DNA of 35,677 nt from Lentilactobacillus parabuchneri DSM 5707 = NBRC 107865. GTDB taxonomy: Bacteria; Bacillota; Bacilli; Lactobacillales; Lactobacillaceae. Positions 22,923 to 31,309 of the stretch are shown here, piece by piece. Each line of letters starts with the position of its first letter. The stretch's first letter is position 1. The DNA lies in the NCBI RefSeq assembly GCF_001435315.1, contig NZ_AZGK01000021.1, positions 1 through 35,677 of the forward strand, in the 5' to 3' direction. The notes under the pieces were generated by a model that saw nothing but the letters and a program-made list of their open reading frames with translations, did not search any database and was not told the origin of the DNA. Both the position numbers and the translations under genes were made by a program.

Positions 22923-23711
22923 CTATTCAAAATTCGCATACCTCTCCACCGTCTTCACGTCTATCAAGTGGAGTTCATCTATCAATTGGACGCCAAACGA
23001 TCCCGCCAGCGGCTTTTTCATCGCCTTTGCGACCACCTCTCCTGCCACGTCAAAGATGACCGTTGCCGCCTGGGCCGCCTCAAAATAATCTTTTTCAACG
23101 CCACAGAAACAGCCAATCGTACTCGACAGCATATCGCCCGAACCCACGTGGAGCTTGAACAAATCGGTTTCATTGAACACCCGGACGACCGCTTCTCCAT
23201 CCGTGATGATGTCGGTCTTACCGCTTTCCACGACGACACAGTTTCGCTTCTTTGCGAGCTTCTTTGCAATTTCCACCAAATCGCCGCTTCCTTCACCGGC
23301 GTCAATTCCCTTGGCATTCCAATCCACGTCCGCCAGCGCCGCAATTTCACCTGCATTGCCCCGAATAACGGCTACATCAATCTGATCCAGCAGTTCGTTG
23401 CATCTTTCCTTTCGGTATTCCACCGCACCCACTGCGACCGGATCAATCACGATTGGCTTTTTGTACTGATTAGCAAACGTCGTGACCGCCGCAATCTGGT
23501 CCAGCTGGCTCTCAGTAAACGCCCCCAGATTCACGGTCACCGAATCAGCCATTTGGACCATGGGTTCTGCTTCGTTTTTTTCCTCCGACATGATTGGAGA
23601 AGCCCCAATCGCATTAATACCGTTCGCAACATCTTGAACCGTCACGAAGTTTGAAATGTTAAAAGCAATCGGATTCTTTTCTCGCAATGTGTTCAGTAGA
23701 TCAATTTTCAT
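22923..23711 (-). CDS. thiM: Hydroxyethylthiazole kinase
   Basis: A 262-aa kinase that phosphorylates HET from salvage. Motifs: NPIAFNISNFVTVQDVANG, IGASPIMSE, VTVNLGAF, IVIDPVAVGAVEYRK, IRGNAGEIAAL and HVGSGDMLSS. The usual Cys of GTGCMLS is Asp193 here, matching the same change in the neighbouring ThiD. ATG 23711 has AAAGGAA. First gene of the riboswitch-controlled thiM-thiD-thiE set. Confidence 0.92.
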   Translation of the reverse strand: MKIDLLNTLREKNPIAFNISNFVTVQDVANGINAIGASPIMSEEKNEAEPMVQMADSVTVNLGAFTESQLDQIAAVTTFANQYKKPIVIDPVAVGAVEYRKERCNELLDQIDVAVIRGNAGEIAALADVDWNAKGIDAGEGSGDLVEIAKKLAKKRNCVVVESGKTDIITDGEAVVRVFNETDLFKLHVGSGDMLSSTIGCFCGVEKDYFEAAQAATVIFDVAGEVVAKAMKKPLAGSFGVQLIDELHLIDVKTVERYANFE

Positions 23712-23756
23712 CAGATAAACTTCCTTTCTTTTCCAGGTAACCATTATCAACGTATC

Positions 23757-23800
23757 AAAAAGCCGGAGCAAAAGACACTTGGATGTCTGCAGCTCCGGCT
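23757..23800 (-). terminator. Leader terminator of the thiM riboswitch
   Basis: Reverse strand: AGCCGGAGC (23800-23792) pairs with GCTCCGGCT (23769-23761), with an inner GACA/TGTC, then a T-run. It is strong and lies between aptamer and thiM. Confidence 0.85.
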
Positions 23801-23890
23801 GGGATTTTTAACCTAACGTGGGTTTTGTCGTGAACGATTGCAACCCCATTCACGACACTTCTTGCGACAAAATGATTCTGTCGCATCAGC

Positions 23891-23978
23891 CACTTTCCTT
23901 CCCCAGTCCTAACTGACAGGTTCCAAGGGTACGGGCCTTTCAGGCTCATCTCAGCTGCTTTCAGCAGTTCCCCCAGTG
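23891..23978 (-). promoter_or_regulatory. TPP riboswitch of the thiMDE operon
   Basis: Reverse strand has the TPP aptamer parts: GGGGGAACTGC, GCAGCTGAGATGAG, CGTACCCTTGGAACCTG, CAGTTAGGACTG and GGAAGGAAAGTG. The P3 region between them is slightly longer than in the tenA copy. The 90 nt to the terminator (23801-23890) contain GTCGTGAA/TTCACGAC, a possible competing hairpin. Confidence 0.93.
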
Positions 23979-24011
23979 TGCTTGGATTTGATATTCAATT
24001 CATACGCTATG

Positions 24012-24872
24012 CTAGCGATTGGCACCAGTTTCTCGATTAACAACTTGTTGGGCATATTTGTTCAGGGCTTCGAAAAATGCGTCCATGCAACGATCAGGCA
24101 AGAAACGTTTCATCAGCATTGCCGGTTTGGCGCCGGCACCAATCGCATAACGTGTCTTGGGTCTTCTTGAAAAGACCGCTCTGTCAACTGCTCGGGCCAC
24201 CACTCTTGGCGCTGACGCAAACTTGTATGACATCGCAAAGAAGTCAGCCGAGCGTCTTGCCAGGGTCGCATACGGGCCATTTCCCGACGCGTCGATCATC
24301 CGATCCATGGCACCATCTTTCCATTCGGATTGAATGGCCCCGGGCTCAATGACAGCAACATCAATGCCAAACGGTTTGAGTTCCTGACGGAGTGAGTCAC
24401 TGATGCCTTCAACGGCAAATTTGGAGCCGACATACCAACTGCCGAGAAGAATATTGCTGATTTTTCCAGCCATCGATGACATGTTGATAATCCGGCCACT
24501 GTGTTGCTGTCTCATGGTTGGAAGGACTGCTTGAATCATTTTGACCAGGCCGAAAACGTTGACCTTGAATTCGTACTCGCCTTCACTCAGCGTCACTTCT
24601 TCAACCGAGCCAAAGGCCCCCAAGCCGGCGTTATTAACCAAAACATCAATTCTGCCGGTTTCGGCAACAATTTCGCTGACGACCTTATCGATCTCGTCGT
24701 GGTCGGTCACATCCAGATGCATGGTGTGGATGCCTAAATCGTCCAACTCGTTCATGGCATATACCCGGCGGGCCAGCGCATAGACTTCCATCCCGTTTCG
24801 ATAGAGGTTCTTGGCAATCTGCATGCCGATTCCAGATGACGCGCCTGTAACAATCGCAACTTTTTGATCCAT
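24012..24872 (-). CDS. SDR family oxidoreductase
   Basis: A 286-aa classical short-chain dehydrogenase/reductase. The cofactor motif TGASSGIG (residues 9-16), NNAG, the catalytic Ser in NMSSMAG and YVGSK (Tyr-x-x-x-Lys) are all present, so it should be active. Arg residues after the first strand (LARRV) suggest NADP. A C-terminal extension (about 235-286) with Arg/Lys-rich helices goes beyond the SDR core. ATG 24872 follows GGAGGG. Substrate unknown. An extended -10 promoter is at 24908-24916. Confidence 0.85.
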   Translation of the reverse strand: MDQKVAIVTGASSGIGMQIAKNLYRNGMEVYALARRVYAMNELDDLGIHTMHLDVTDHDEIDKVVSEIVAETGRIDVLVNNAGLGAFGSVEEVTLSEGEYEFKVNVFGLVKMIQAVLPTMRQQHSGRIINMSSMAGKISNILLGSWYVGSKFAVEGISDSLRQELKPFGIDVAVIEPGAIQSEWKDGAMDRMIDASGNGPYATLARRSADFFAMSYKFASAPRVVARAVDRAVFSRRPKTRYAIGAGAKPAMLMKRFLPDRCMDAFFEALNKYAQQVVNRETGANR

Positions 24873-24907
24873 AGTAATCCCTCCCGAACCTGTTTTAAAT
24901 TAATTCA

Positions 24908-24916
24908 AGTATATCA
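24908..24916 (-). promoter_or_regulatory. Extended -10 promoter of the SDR gene
   Basis: Reverse strand TGATATACT, an extended -10 36 nt before ATG 24872. The -35 is poor. Confidence 0.5.
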
Positions 24917-25000
24917 CGATAAAGCGGTCACATGGGCTTTACTCTGCAATTCTAATAGTGTTAATATGCTAATCAAACACAATGAAATGGAGACGGTAAA

Positions 25001-25483
25001 ATGGTTAGAATCAGGCCAATTAAACCCGCTGATGACGCGCCCTTGGCGACCATTATCAGAACGTCATTAAAATCTTACGGGCTGGATATCCCAGGCACCG
25101 CCTATTTTGATAAGGAATTGGATCATTTGAGTGACTTCTACGATAAATCAGCTCAGCGGGAATACTTTGTCGCCGTAAACGAAGTCGACACCGTCCTGGG
25201 TGGCGCCGGAATTGCAGAATTTGACATCGCAAATCAAGTTGCCGAACTGCAAAAGCTTTACTTAACAGAAGCCGCCCGTGGCCAACACTTAAGCTATCGG
25301 CTGCTGGACACCGCAGTCGGCTTTGCCAAGGGTGCCGGATACAAAACTATTTATTTGGAGACTCACCATTCATTGGTGGAAGCCATTCACCTCTATCAAG
25401 ATTATGGCTTTTCGGACCTCGGCCACCCGCTGAATAACGGCGAGCACTCATCAATGGATAAATTTTTTGTACTTAATCTCTAA
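25001..25483 (+). CDS. GNAT family N-acetyltransferase
   Basis: A 160-aa GNAT fold protein: MVRIRPIKPADDAPLATI at the N-terminus, VLGGAGIAEF, LQKLYLTEAARGQHLSYRLLD (acetyl-CoA loop; R/Q-x-x-G region slightly atypical), IYLETHHSLVEAIHLYQDYGF. ATG 25001 has GGAG. A downstream aldo/keto reductase starts 45 nt later with its own strong site, so both may be one transcript. Substrate unknown. Confidence 0.8.
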   Translation: MVRIRPIKPADDAPLATIIRTSLKSYGLDIPGTAYFDKELDHLSDFYDKSAQREYFVAVNEVDTVLGGAGIAEFDIANQVAELQKLYLTEAARGQHLSYRLLDTAVGFAKGAGYKTIYLETHHSLVEAIHLYQDYGFSDLGHPLNNGEHSSMDKFFVLNL

Positions 25484-25527
25484 AACACTTTAAAATAAGA
25501 CTAGATACAGATTAGGAGGCAAACAAA

Positions 25528-26376
25528 ATGGCACTAACAGATACGTACACTTTATATAATGGCGTCAAGATCCCCCAAGTCGGCTTTGGTACCTGGCAGT
25601 CTGCAGACGGAGATGAAGCTTATCACGCCGTTTTGGCAGCTTTAAATGCCGGTTATCGCCACATTGACACTGCTGCGGCGTACGGCAACGAAGAAAGCGT
25701 CGGCCAAGCAATCAAAGATAGTGGCGTTCCCCGAGAGGATTTGTTCGTCACAACCAAGCTTTGGAATGCGGATCACGGCTATGAAAAGACTAAGCAGGCT
25801 TTTGGACGCTCTCTGGAAAAATTGAAATTGGATTACGTGAACCTCTATCTCATTCACTGGCCAAATCCAGTTGACTTCCGGGATAATTGGCAGGAAGCAA
25901 ACGCCGAATCATGGCGGGCAATGGAAGAATTTTACGAGCAGGGTGCCGCCAAGGCGATCGGTGTTTCCAACTTCAGGCCTAAGCATTTGAATGCCCTATT
26001 GGAAACCGCCAAAGTTAAGCCGATGGTCAACCAGATGTTCATTAATCCATCGGATATGCAGCCAGCCGTCGTGGAATATAATGACGACCACGATATCTTG
26101 ACGGAAGCTTACAGCCCACTGGGAACCGGCGAAATCTTCAAGATTCCTGAATTGACTGAAATCGGTCGAAAATACGACAAGACACCTGCTCAAGTGGTCC
26201 TCCGTTGGTCACTGCAGCACGGCTTCTTGCCATTACCGAAGTCGGTCCACGAAAAGTACATCAAGGAAAATGCCGACATCTTTGATTTCAACTTATCAAA
26301 TTCAGACATGAAAACAATTGATGGCTTCCACGGAAAAGCCGGTTTGGCAACAGATCCGGATCAGGCAACCTGGTAA
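25528..26376 (+). CDS. Aldo/keto reductase
   Basis: A 282-aa NADPH-dependent aldo/keto reductase of the 2,5-diketo-gluconate reductase type. The catalytic tetrad is visible: Asp and Tyr in YRHIDTAAAYGNEE, Lys in VTTKLW, His in YLIHWPNP. NADP loop: LRWSLQHGFLPLPKSVHEKYIKENADIF. Full length. ATG 25528 follows TTAGGAGG. Substrate cannot be told. Confidence 0.9.
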   Translation: MALTDTYTLYNGVKIPQVGFGTWQSADGDEAYHAVLAALNAGYRHIDTAAAYGNEESVGQAIKDSGVPREDLFVTTKLWNADHGYEKTKQAFGRSLEKLKLDYVNLYLIHWPNPVDFRDNWQEANAESWRAMEEFYEQGAAKAIGVSNFRPKHLNALLETAKVKPMVNQMFINPSDMQPAVVEYNDDHDILTEAYSPLGTGEIFKIPELTEIGRKYDKTPAQVVLRWSLQHGFLPLPKSVHEKYIKENADIFDFNLSNSDMKTIDGFHGKAGLATDPDQATW

Positions 26377-26407
26377 CATTTTTCAGCTAAATAACCACAA
26401 CTCATTT

Positions 26408-26443
26408 GGGACCGTGACAAAACACTGTTTTGCCGACGGTCCC
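26408..26443 (+). terminator. Intrinsic terminator with GACAAAAC/GTTTTGCCGAC core
   Basis: GGGACCGT pairs with ACGGTCCC around an inner CAAAAC/GTTTTG. Same core as at 16382-16422. Confidence 0.8.
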
Positions 26444-26552
26444 TTTACTATTATTTTGCAAACCGGCAACCACTCATTTTGGCTCGCCCACATACGAATT
26501 TTATGCGCGATGTGCTATCATACTAGTAACTACAAATATTAAGGACGGTTCA

Positions 26553-27938
26553 ATGTATAACAATAATTCTGAAGTTCACGTAGACGAAGGTGAACACTTA
26601 ACCATTCAAATTAAGCGCCTTGGAATCAATGGTGAAGGGATCGGTTATTACGAGCACAAATTGGTGTTTGTACCCGGCGCCCTGCCAACCGAAAAAGTCG
26701 TCGTTGAAGTGACCGACGATTTGAATAATTTCATTCGCGCAAAATTAATTGAAATTCTCACAAAAAGTCAGGACCGGGTGGATCCCGTTGACGCTTATGC
26801 AAATGAAGTCGGCGGCTTTGAGCTGGAGAATTTGGCGTACCCGAAACAGCTGGAATTCAAGCGGGATGTCGTCCGTGACTCCCTTGAAAAATTCAAGCCC
26901 ACCGGTTATCGCAAATTTAAATTATTACCTACTATTGGGATGGATGATCCGACCCACTACCGCAACAAGGCCACCTTTCAAATTCGTAAGGATGAAGACG
27001 GCAACACCATCGCCGGCCTATACAAAGCCCGCAGTCACGATGTGGTCGATTTAAAAACATCCGCGCTTCAATACCCGTTGACGATGAAAGTCATGCGGGC
27101 AGTCGTGGCAATGATCGATGAATTAGGGATTCCTGCGTACGACGAAGAAAAAAACAGCGGCATCATCAAAACGGTTGTCGTTCGGGCAGCCATTGCTACT
27201 GACCAAGTCCAGGTCACGTTTATCACCCAAAGCCAAAAGCTGCTCAAAAAGCATCAGTTATTGGAACGAATCAAAGCTGAACTACCCGAAGTCATATCGG
27301 TTATGCAAAACGTCAATCCGGGTAAAACATCCCTGATTTGGGGCGATGAAACCATTCATTTGGCAGGTCGTGAGACAATCACCGAAGTCCTCAACGGCTT
27401 AAAGTTTGATTTGTCTGCCAGAGCCTTCTTGCAGGCGAACCCGGAAATGACCCGGGTTCTCTACGATGAAGCCTTCAAAGCCCTTGATCTCAGGGGAAAC
27501 GAAAAGCTGGTCGATGCTTATTCCGGCGTTGGAACAATTGGTTTATCCGTCGCCAAACAAGTCCGTGAAGTCCGCGGAATGGATACCATCAAAGCAGCGG
27601 TGGATGACGCAAATGCCAATTCAGTTAGAAACGGCATTTTTAACTGTCTGTATGAAGTTGGTGAAGCTGAAAAGCTCTTACCCGAATGGATTGACGGTGG
27701 CTGGACACCAACCGCGTTAATTGTTGATCCGCCACGGACTGGGCTGGCCGATTCACTGATTGACACCATTTTGGATATTGTGCCAAAGAAATTTGTCTAT
27801 ATTTCTTGTAATCCATCGACTTTGGCACAGGATTTAGTAAAATTAACGCAGAAGTACAATGTCGAATACATCCAATCAGTTGATTTGATGCCACAAACAT
27901 CGCGCTGTGAATGTGTTGTGAAATTTAAAAAGAAGTAA
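26553..27938 (+). CDS. rlmD: RlmD/RumA-type 23S rRNA uracil-5-methyltransferase
   Basis: A 461-aa enzyme that methylates C5 of uridine in 23S rRNA. An N-terminal TRAM domain (about 12-70) precedes the catalytic region with LVDAYSGVGTIGLSVA (SAM site), IVDPPRTGL and catalytic Cys419 in YISCNPSTL; the Glu base lies in SRCECVVKF. The Fe-S motif CGGC of RumA is VGGF here (residues near 85) and no other Cys lies in the first 300 residues, so it should lack the cluster. ATG 26553 has AAGGACGG. Whether the target is U747, U1939 or both is not visible. Confidence 0.85.
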   Translation: MYNNNSEVHVDEGEHLTIQIKRLGINGEGIGYYEHKLVFVPGALPTEKVVVEVTDDLNNFIRAKLIEILTKSQDRVDPVDAYANEVGGFELENLAYPKQLEFKRDVVRDSLEKFKPTGYRKFKLLPTIGMDDPTHYRNKATFQIRKDEDGNTIAGLYKARSHDVVDLKTSALQYPLTMKVMRAVVAMIDELGIPAYDEEKNSGIIKTVVVRAAIATDQVQVTFITQSQKLLKKHQLLERIKAELPEVISVMQNVNPGKTSLIWGDETIHLAGRETITEVLNGLKFDLSARAFLQANPEMTRVLYDEAFKALDLRGNEKLVDAYSGVGTIGLSVAKQVREVRGMDTIKAAVDDANANSVRNGIFNCLYEVGEAEKLLPEWIDGGWTPTALIVDPPRTGLADSLIDTILDIVPKKFVYISCNPSTLAQDLVKLTQKYNVEYIQSVDLMPQTSRCECVVKFKKK

Positions 27939-27964
27939 CCAAGTAGTCTGAAAGGAGGTTCCCC

Positions 27965-28414
27965 ATGCAAAACCCATTTGGTAACGGCAATAACGACGAC
28001 AATAATCAAAACGATCCCAACACTCCGGGTAATTTGCCGATCCCACCAAATTTTGCCACCGTGGTGAACAAGGAAAACGGCCAGATTCGAATTGCCAAGG
28101 TCGGCCCGTCGTTTACGGCCTTATTCTTTAACCTCTGGGTGCCAATTTTTCGGTCAGACTGGTACAACCTGTTATGTATGGCGGGCGTCGAAATCATTGC
28201 CGGAATGGCGCTCTCACTTGGAATGGGCGAACCGTTTCAAGTCGCCTATTCCGTTGGCTCATATGGTCTGGGAATCGTTTGGATGCTGATATACAATATG
28301 ATGTACTTCAAACATTTGTTTAACTTGGGATTCGTTCCCGCCGACGAGCATTCCAAGGAAATATTAACGGACGCCCGATATTGGAAAGAACCAACTGACA
28401 AAAATGACGCATAG
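27965..28414 (+). CDS. Small membrane protein with N-terminal Asn/Pro tail
   Basis: A 149-aa protein: Asn/Asp/Pro-rich tail (1-40), then SFTALFFNLWVPIFRSDWYNLL and two hydrophobic segments (about 65-85 and 90-115). The FTALFFNLWVPIFRSDW pattern resembles small bacterial membrane proteins annotated as DUF2628 or HrgC-like. ATG 27965 has AAAGGAGG. It is 26 nt after the methyltransferase gene, so they are probably one operon. Function unknown. Confidence 0.7.
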   Translation: MQNPFGNGNNDDNNQNDPNTPGNLPIPPNFATVVNKENGQIRIAKVGPSFTALFFNLWVPIFRSDWYNLLCMAGVEIIAGMALSLGMGEPFQVAYSVGSYGLGIVWMLIYNMMYFKHLFNLGFVPADEHSKEILTDARYWKEPTDKNDA

Positions 28415-28415
28415 C

Positions 28416-28457
28416 AAAAATCCTTCAACTTCTTGATTCACAAGTTGAAGGATTTTT
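28416..28457. terminator. Bidirectional terminator
   Basis: AAAAATCCTTCAACTT pairs with AAGTTGAAGGATTTTT. It serves the membrane protein gene and glpK. Confidence 0.9.
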
Positions 28458-28483
28458 CTGTCTTTCGGGCATGTTGTTCCCGT

Positions 28484-29995
28484 TTAAATTTTAACTTTAT
28501 AGGCTCTCGTAGCATCCACAGCAGCTTGCCAGCCCCGATAGAGCTTGGCCCGCCTTGAATCTTCCATGTTGGGCTTAAAGGTTCGGCCAGGTTCTGCGAG
28601 TTCTTTGACTTCATCAATATCCTTCCAAAAACCAACTGCCAGCCCTGCTAAAATGGCGGCCCCAAACGCGGTGGTGTTTTCGTCCGCCGCCCGTTGGATT
28701 GGGATATTTAAGATGTCTGCTTGAAACTGCATTAAGTAACTGTTCCGAGACGCACCACCATCAGCCATCAGTTCGGGAATATGCATACTGGTGTCTTTTT
28801 CCATGGTTTGGATGATATCTTTTGTGCCATAGGCGATCGACTGTAGCGTTGCCTTGACGAAGTCATCCTTAGTGGTTCCCCGAGTCAGCCCAAACACTGC
28901 CCCACGGACGTCTTGTTCCCAGTATGGCGCACCTAACCCGTTGAAGGCAGGCACTACGTATACTTCATCGTCATCTTCCGAATTCATGGCGGCCTGACGG
29001 GATTCCGGTACGTTATCGATCAGTTGCAGACTATCAGCTAACCATGACAAGGCCGTTCCGGCAGCAAAAATCGAGCCTTCAAGTGCATATGTGACTTTGC
29101 CATTAAAATTATATGCAATGGTTGTCAACAGATTATCATCTGAAATTTCTGGTTTGGAACCAGTGTTCATCATGATAAAGGCACCATCACCATAAGTATT
29201 TTTGATCATCCCGGGTTCAAACGCGAGCTGGCCAATCAATGCAGCCGACTGGTCACCGGCAATGCCGGCAATTGGGACTTCGATTCCATAAAATTGATAA
29301 TTCTTTGTCGTTCCGTAAAGTTCGCTGGAAGTCTTCACTTCGGGCAGCATCGACTTTGGAATGTTTAATAATTTCAAGATATCGTCATCCCACTGGAGGG
29401 TATGAATGTTAAACAGCATCGTCCGGCTGGCATTGGAATAATCAGTGACGTGATATTCGCCGCCAGAGAGTTTCCAAACCAACCAGGTATCAACCGTCCC
29501 AAAAATCAGCTCACCTTTTTCTGCCCGTTCTTGAGCACCGTCAACGTGATCCAAAATCCAACGGGCCTTGGTAGCTGAGAAATACGAATCGATAATTAGG
29601 CCCGTCTTCTTATGGACCATCCCTGAATAGCCCTCATTCTTCAATTTACGGGCCAATGCGGCCGTTTGCTTAGACTGCCAACCAATTGCATTATAAATCG
29701 GTTCACCGGTCTCCTTGTCCCAGATAATCGTCGTTTCACGTTGGTTAACGATTCCAATTCCCTCAATATCTTCGGGATGGATCCCAGCATCAATGAACGC
29801 AGACGAAATCACGTTCAGAACGGATGTCCAAATTTCATTGGGATCCGTTTCAACCCAATCGTTATGTGGAATGACTTGCTTAACCGGCTTGGATGCTTCG
29901 ATCACCTTTCGACCATTGTGATCAAATATCATAGCTCGCGTGGAAGTCGTCCCTTGATCAATTGATAATACGTACTTTGGTCTGTCTGTTAACAT
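28484..29995 (-). CDS. glpK: Glycerol kinase
   Basis: A 503-aa FGGY-family kinase making glycerol 3-phosphate. Motifs: [77 protein letters not shown] and [30 protein letters not shown] keeps the His whose phosphorylation by HPr activates Gram-positive GlpK. The ATP loop is KNTYGDGAF, where most GlpK have KNTYGTG. ATG 29995 follows GGAGGG. Monocistronic, without glpF or glpD nearby. A cre site lies just upstream. Confidence 0.93.
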   Translation of the reverse strand: MLTDRPKYVLSIDQGTTSTRAMIFDHNGRKVIEASKPVKQVIPHNDWVETDPNEIWTSVLNVISSAFIDAGIHPEDIEGIGIVNQRETTIIWDKETGEPIYNAIGWQSKQTAALARKLKNEGYSGMVHKKTGLIIDSYFSATKARWILDHVDGAQERAEKGELIFGTVDTWLVWKLSGGEYHVTDYSNASRTMLFNIHTLQWDDDILKLLNIPKSMLPEVKTSSELYGTTKNYQFYGIEVPIAGIAGDQSAALIGQLAFEPGMIKNTYGDGAFIMMNTGSKPEISDDNLLTTIAYNFNGKVTYALEGSIFAAGTALSWLADSLQLIDNVPESRQAAMNSEDDDEVYVVPAFNGLGAPYWEQDVRGAVFGLTRGTTKDDFVKATLQSIAYGTKDIIQTMEKDTSMHIPELMADGGASRNSYLMQFQADILNIPIQRAADENTTAFGAAILAGLAVGFWKDIDEVKELAEPGRTFKPNMEDSRRAKLYRGWQAAVDATRAYKVKI

Positions 29996-30014
29996 TAAAT
30001 TCCCTCCGATCACT

Positions 30015-30028
30015 AGAAAGCGATTACA
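30015..30028 (-). promoter_or_regulatory. cre-like site upstream of glpK
   Basis: Reverse strand TGTAATCGCTTTCT, one base off the cre core, 20 nt upstream of ATG 29995 and downstream of the promoter, so CcpA could act as a roadblock. Confidence 0.65.
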
Positions 30029-30096
30029 TCTTTTTTGAAAAAATTTTAAATGCGCAACTTTTTGATTTTTGATCGCACCTTTATTGTATTAAAAAA

Positions 30097-30136
30097 GCAC
30101 ATTATGAACTATACCATAACGTGCATTGCAATTCAA
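30097..30136 (-). promoter_or_regulatory. glpK promoter with inverted repeat over the -10
   Basis: Reverse strand: -35 TTGAAT (30136-30131), 17-nt spacer, -10 TATAGT (30113-30108). GCACATTATG (30097-30106) and CATAACGTGC (30115-30124) are inverted arms with one mismatch, centred on the -10. Confidence 0.6.
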
Positions 30137-30182
30137 ATTGCCTGTTCAATAACTTTTGTGAAGTGTTACTCAACTAGACCAA

Positions 30183-30422
30183 TTAACGTTTTACTTGAAC
30201 GTGAATGTCGTCACCGTTGTCATTGAGCTCTTCGTTATAACTAAAGTTGGCTTCAGTGAAGTAATCTTTGATTTCTTTGTTGACGTTTTCCAACGGACGA
30301 TGGTCCCCGTCTTGTCGGTTAATCACGATTTCGTATTCCTTCTTATCATCGTCGGTGTTTACAAAATTGTAGATCACATCAACTGTATTTAAAATTTCTT
30401 GAATCAATTGGCGTTCAGTCAT
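30183..30422 (-). CDS. Hypothetical small acidic protein
   Basis: A 79-aa protein that I do not recognise. It has helix-forming start TERQLIQEILNTVDVIYNFV, then strands (KEYEIVINRQDG, SYNEELNDNGDDIHVQVKR). No membrane segment. ATG 30422 has AAAGGGG. The promoter contains a 12-bp palindrome. Function unknown. Confidence 0.7.
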   Translation of the reverse strand: MTERQLIQEILNTVDVIYNFVNTDDDKKEYEIVINRQDGDHRPLENVNKEIKDYFTEANFSYNEELNDNGDDIHVQVKR

Positions 30423-30445
30423 TTTAATACCCCTTTCACTTTACC

Positions 30446-30473
30446 TATATATCCACTTTAGCGCTAAATGCAA
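30446..30473 (-). promoter_or_regulatory. Promoter with 12-bp palindrome
   Basis: Reverse strand: -35 TTGCAT (30473-30468), 16-nt spacer, -10 TATATA (30451-30446). The spacer holds the perfect palindrome TTTAGCGCTAAA (30457-30468), a likely operator. Confidence 0.6.
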
Positions 30474-30520
30474 AAAAATGTTATAAAAATATTCTAAAGT
30501 TTCGCTTGTGAGAAAAATTG

Positions 30521-30550
30521 TTTACATTCAGCAGATTTGTGAACTATACT
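30521..30550 (+). promoter_or_regulatory. Promoter of the small protein gene at 30574
   Basis: -35 TTTACA (30521-30526), 18-nt spacer, -10 TATACT (30545-30550), 24 nt before the start. Confidence 0.6.
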
Positions 30551-30573
30551 TAAGTTTATCATAAGAGGTGACA

Positions 30574-30780
30574 ATGATGACTATTGCAACTAAAGAAATT
30601 TCAAATGAATTGATGAATGCGTACAAAAGCAAAAAGTTGGTACGAATTGAAACCGGTGACGGCACGCTGACAGGAAGTGTCGCCGCGGTTAACGATGACC
30701 AGGCTTTCATCAACCGTCCCGCAAAGGGCGTAACGGTCATCAAGCTCGATACCATCGAAAAAGTCAGCTTGTTGGGTTGA
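30574..30780 (+). CDS. Small beta-rich protein, possibly Sm-like
   Basis: A 68-aa protein. The N-terminal helix TKEISNELMNAYKSKK is followed by five predicted strands (LVRIETGDGTLTGSVAAV, QAFINRPAKGVTVIKLDTIEKVSLL). Helix plus five short strands with a final I-x-L-x-x-I pattern recalls Sm/Hfq-like or YopX/DUF2187-type barrels; this is an inference only. AAGAGG lies 5 nt before ATG 30574; ATG 30577 is also possible. Monocistronic. Confidence 0.65.
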   Translation: MMTIATKEISNELMNAYKSKKLVRIETGDGTLTGSVAAVNDDQAFINRPAKGVTVIKLDTIEKVSLLG

Positions 30781-30888
30781 ACTGACGTGAAATGTGAATG
30801 AACCGGATTGTGATGCGCTTTAGCTGCTGGAGTGAACTGGTGGCTGGGGGCGTTTTTTTGTGGTTATTTTCTGGATTTTGTGTTGATC

Positions 30889-30978
30889 GCAAACACAGTG
30901 CAGCACCTAGTCCTGTGGACGACACCCCTGACCCTTACTACAGAAGGTAAAAAAACTGGCGATGAACAAAATCGTTCA
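30889..30978 (+). repeat. Truncated copy of the nested repeat (E3')
   Basis: GCAAACACAGTGCAGCACCTAGTCCTGTGGACGAC (related to the E1 leader unit) leads into CACCCCTGACCC...AAACTGGCGATGAAC, loop, then only GTTCA of the right arm. Its left arm and loop match E3 except for A-run lengths. The right arm is lost. Confidence 0.8.
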
Positions 30979-31024
30979 GACGCTCTACTGATTCAGAGTC
31001 AAGAATTTTTCAGGTTTAGATCGG

Positions 31025-31203
31025 TTATTTGATTTTGCGTTCCCTTCTGCCTCTCAATCACGCTCCGACGACCCAGGGCCCTACTGCATAAGATCGACAA
31101 ACAAAATCTTTGAGTGCTCTAGTAACTTACAGTTTAATATTTTACCCAGTTCGATCGTTTATTTGATTTTGTGGTTCCTTCTGCCTCTGAGCTATGCTCC
31201 GAC
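31025..31203 (+). repeat. Direct repeats leading into E3
   Basis: TTATTTGATTTTG...TTCTGCCTCT...GCTCCGAC occurs at 31025-31069 and 31159-31203. The first is followed by CCAGGGCCC instead of an element, so one element was lost or rearranged. I see no gene in 30781-31309. Confidence 0.7.
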
Positions 31204-31305
31204 ACCCCTGACCCTTACTACAGAAGGTAAAAAACTGGCGATGAACAAAAATCGTTCATCACCAGTTTTTTACCTTCTGCTCCAGGGTCAACCCGGGGTT
31301 TGTCG
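31200..31305 (+). repeat. Nested inverted-repeat element E3
   Basis: A 106-bp element. Outer CGACA pairs with TGTCG, then CCCC with GGGG, TGACCC with GGGTCA, and the inner CAGAAGGTAAAAAACTGG.GATGAAC with GTTCATC.CCAGTTTTTTACCTTCTG (one mismatch). It ends 5 bp before the stop of the reverse-strand gene and may also end transcription. Confidence 0.9.
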
Positions 31306-31309
31306 CACA

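Noticed and set aside
22968-23654. Long forward reading frame opposite thiM
   Set aside because: Antisense to a well-supported thiM gene; the composition and lack of a start site mark it as a shadow.
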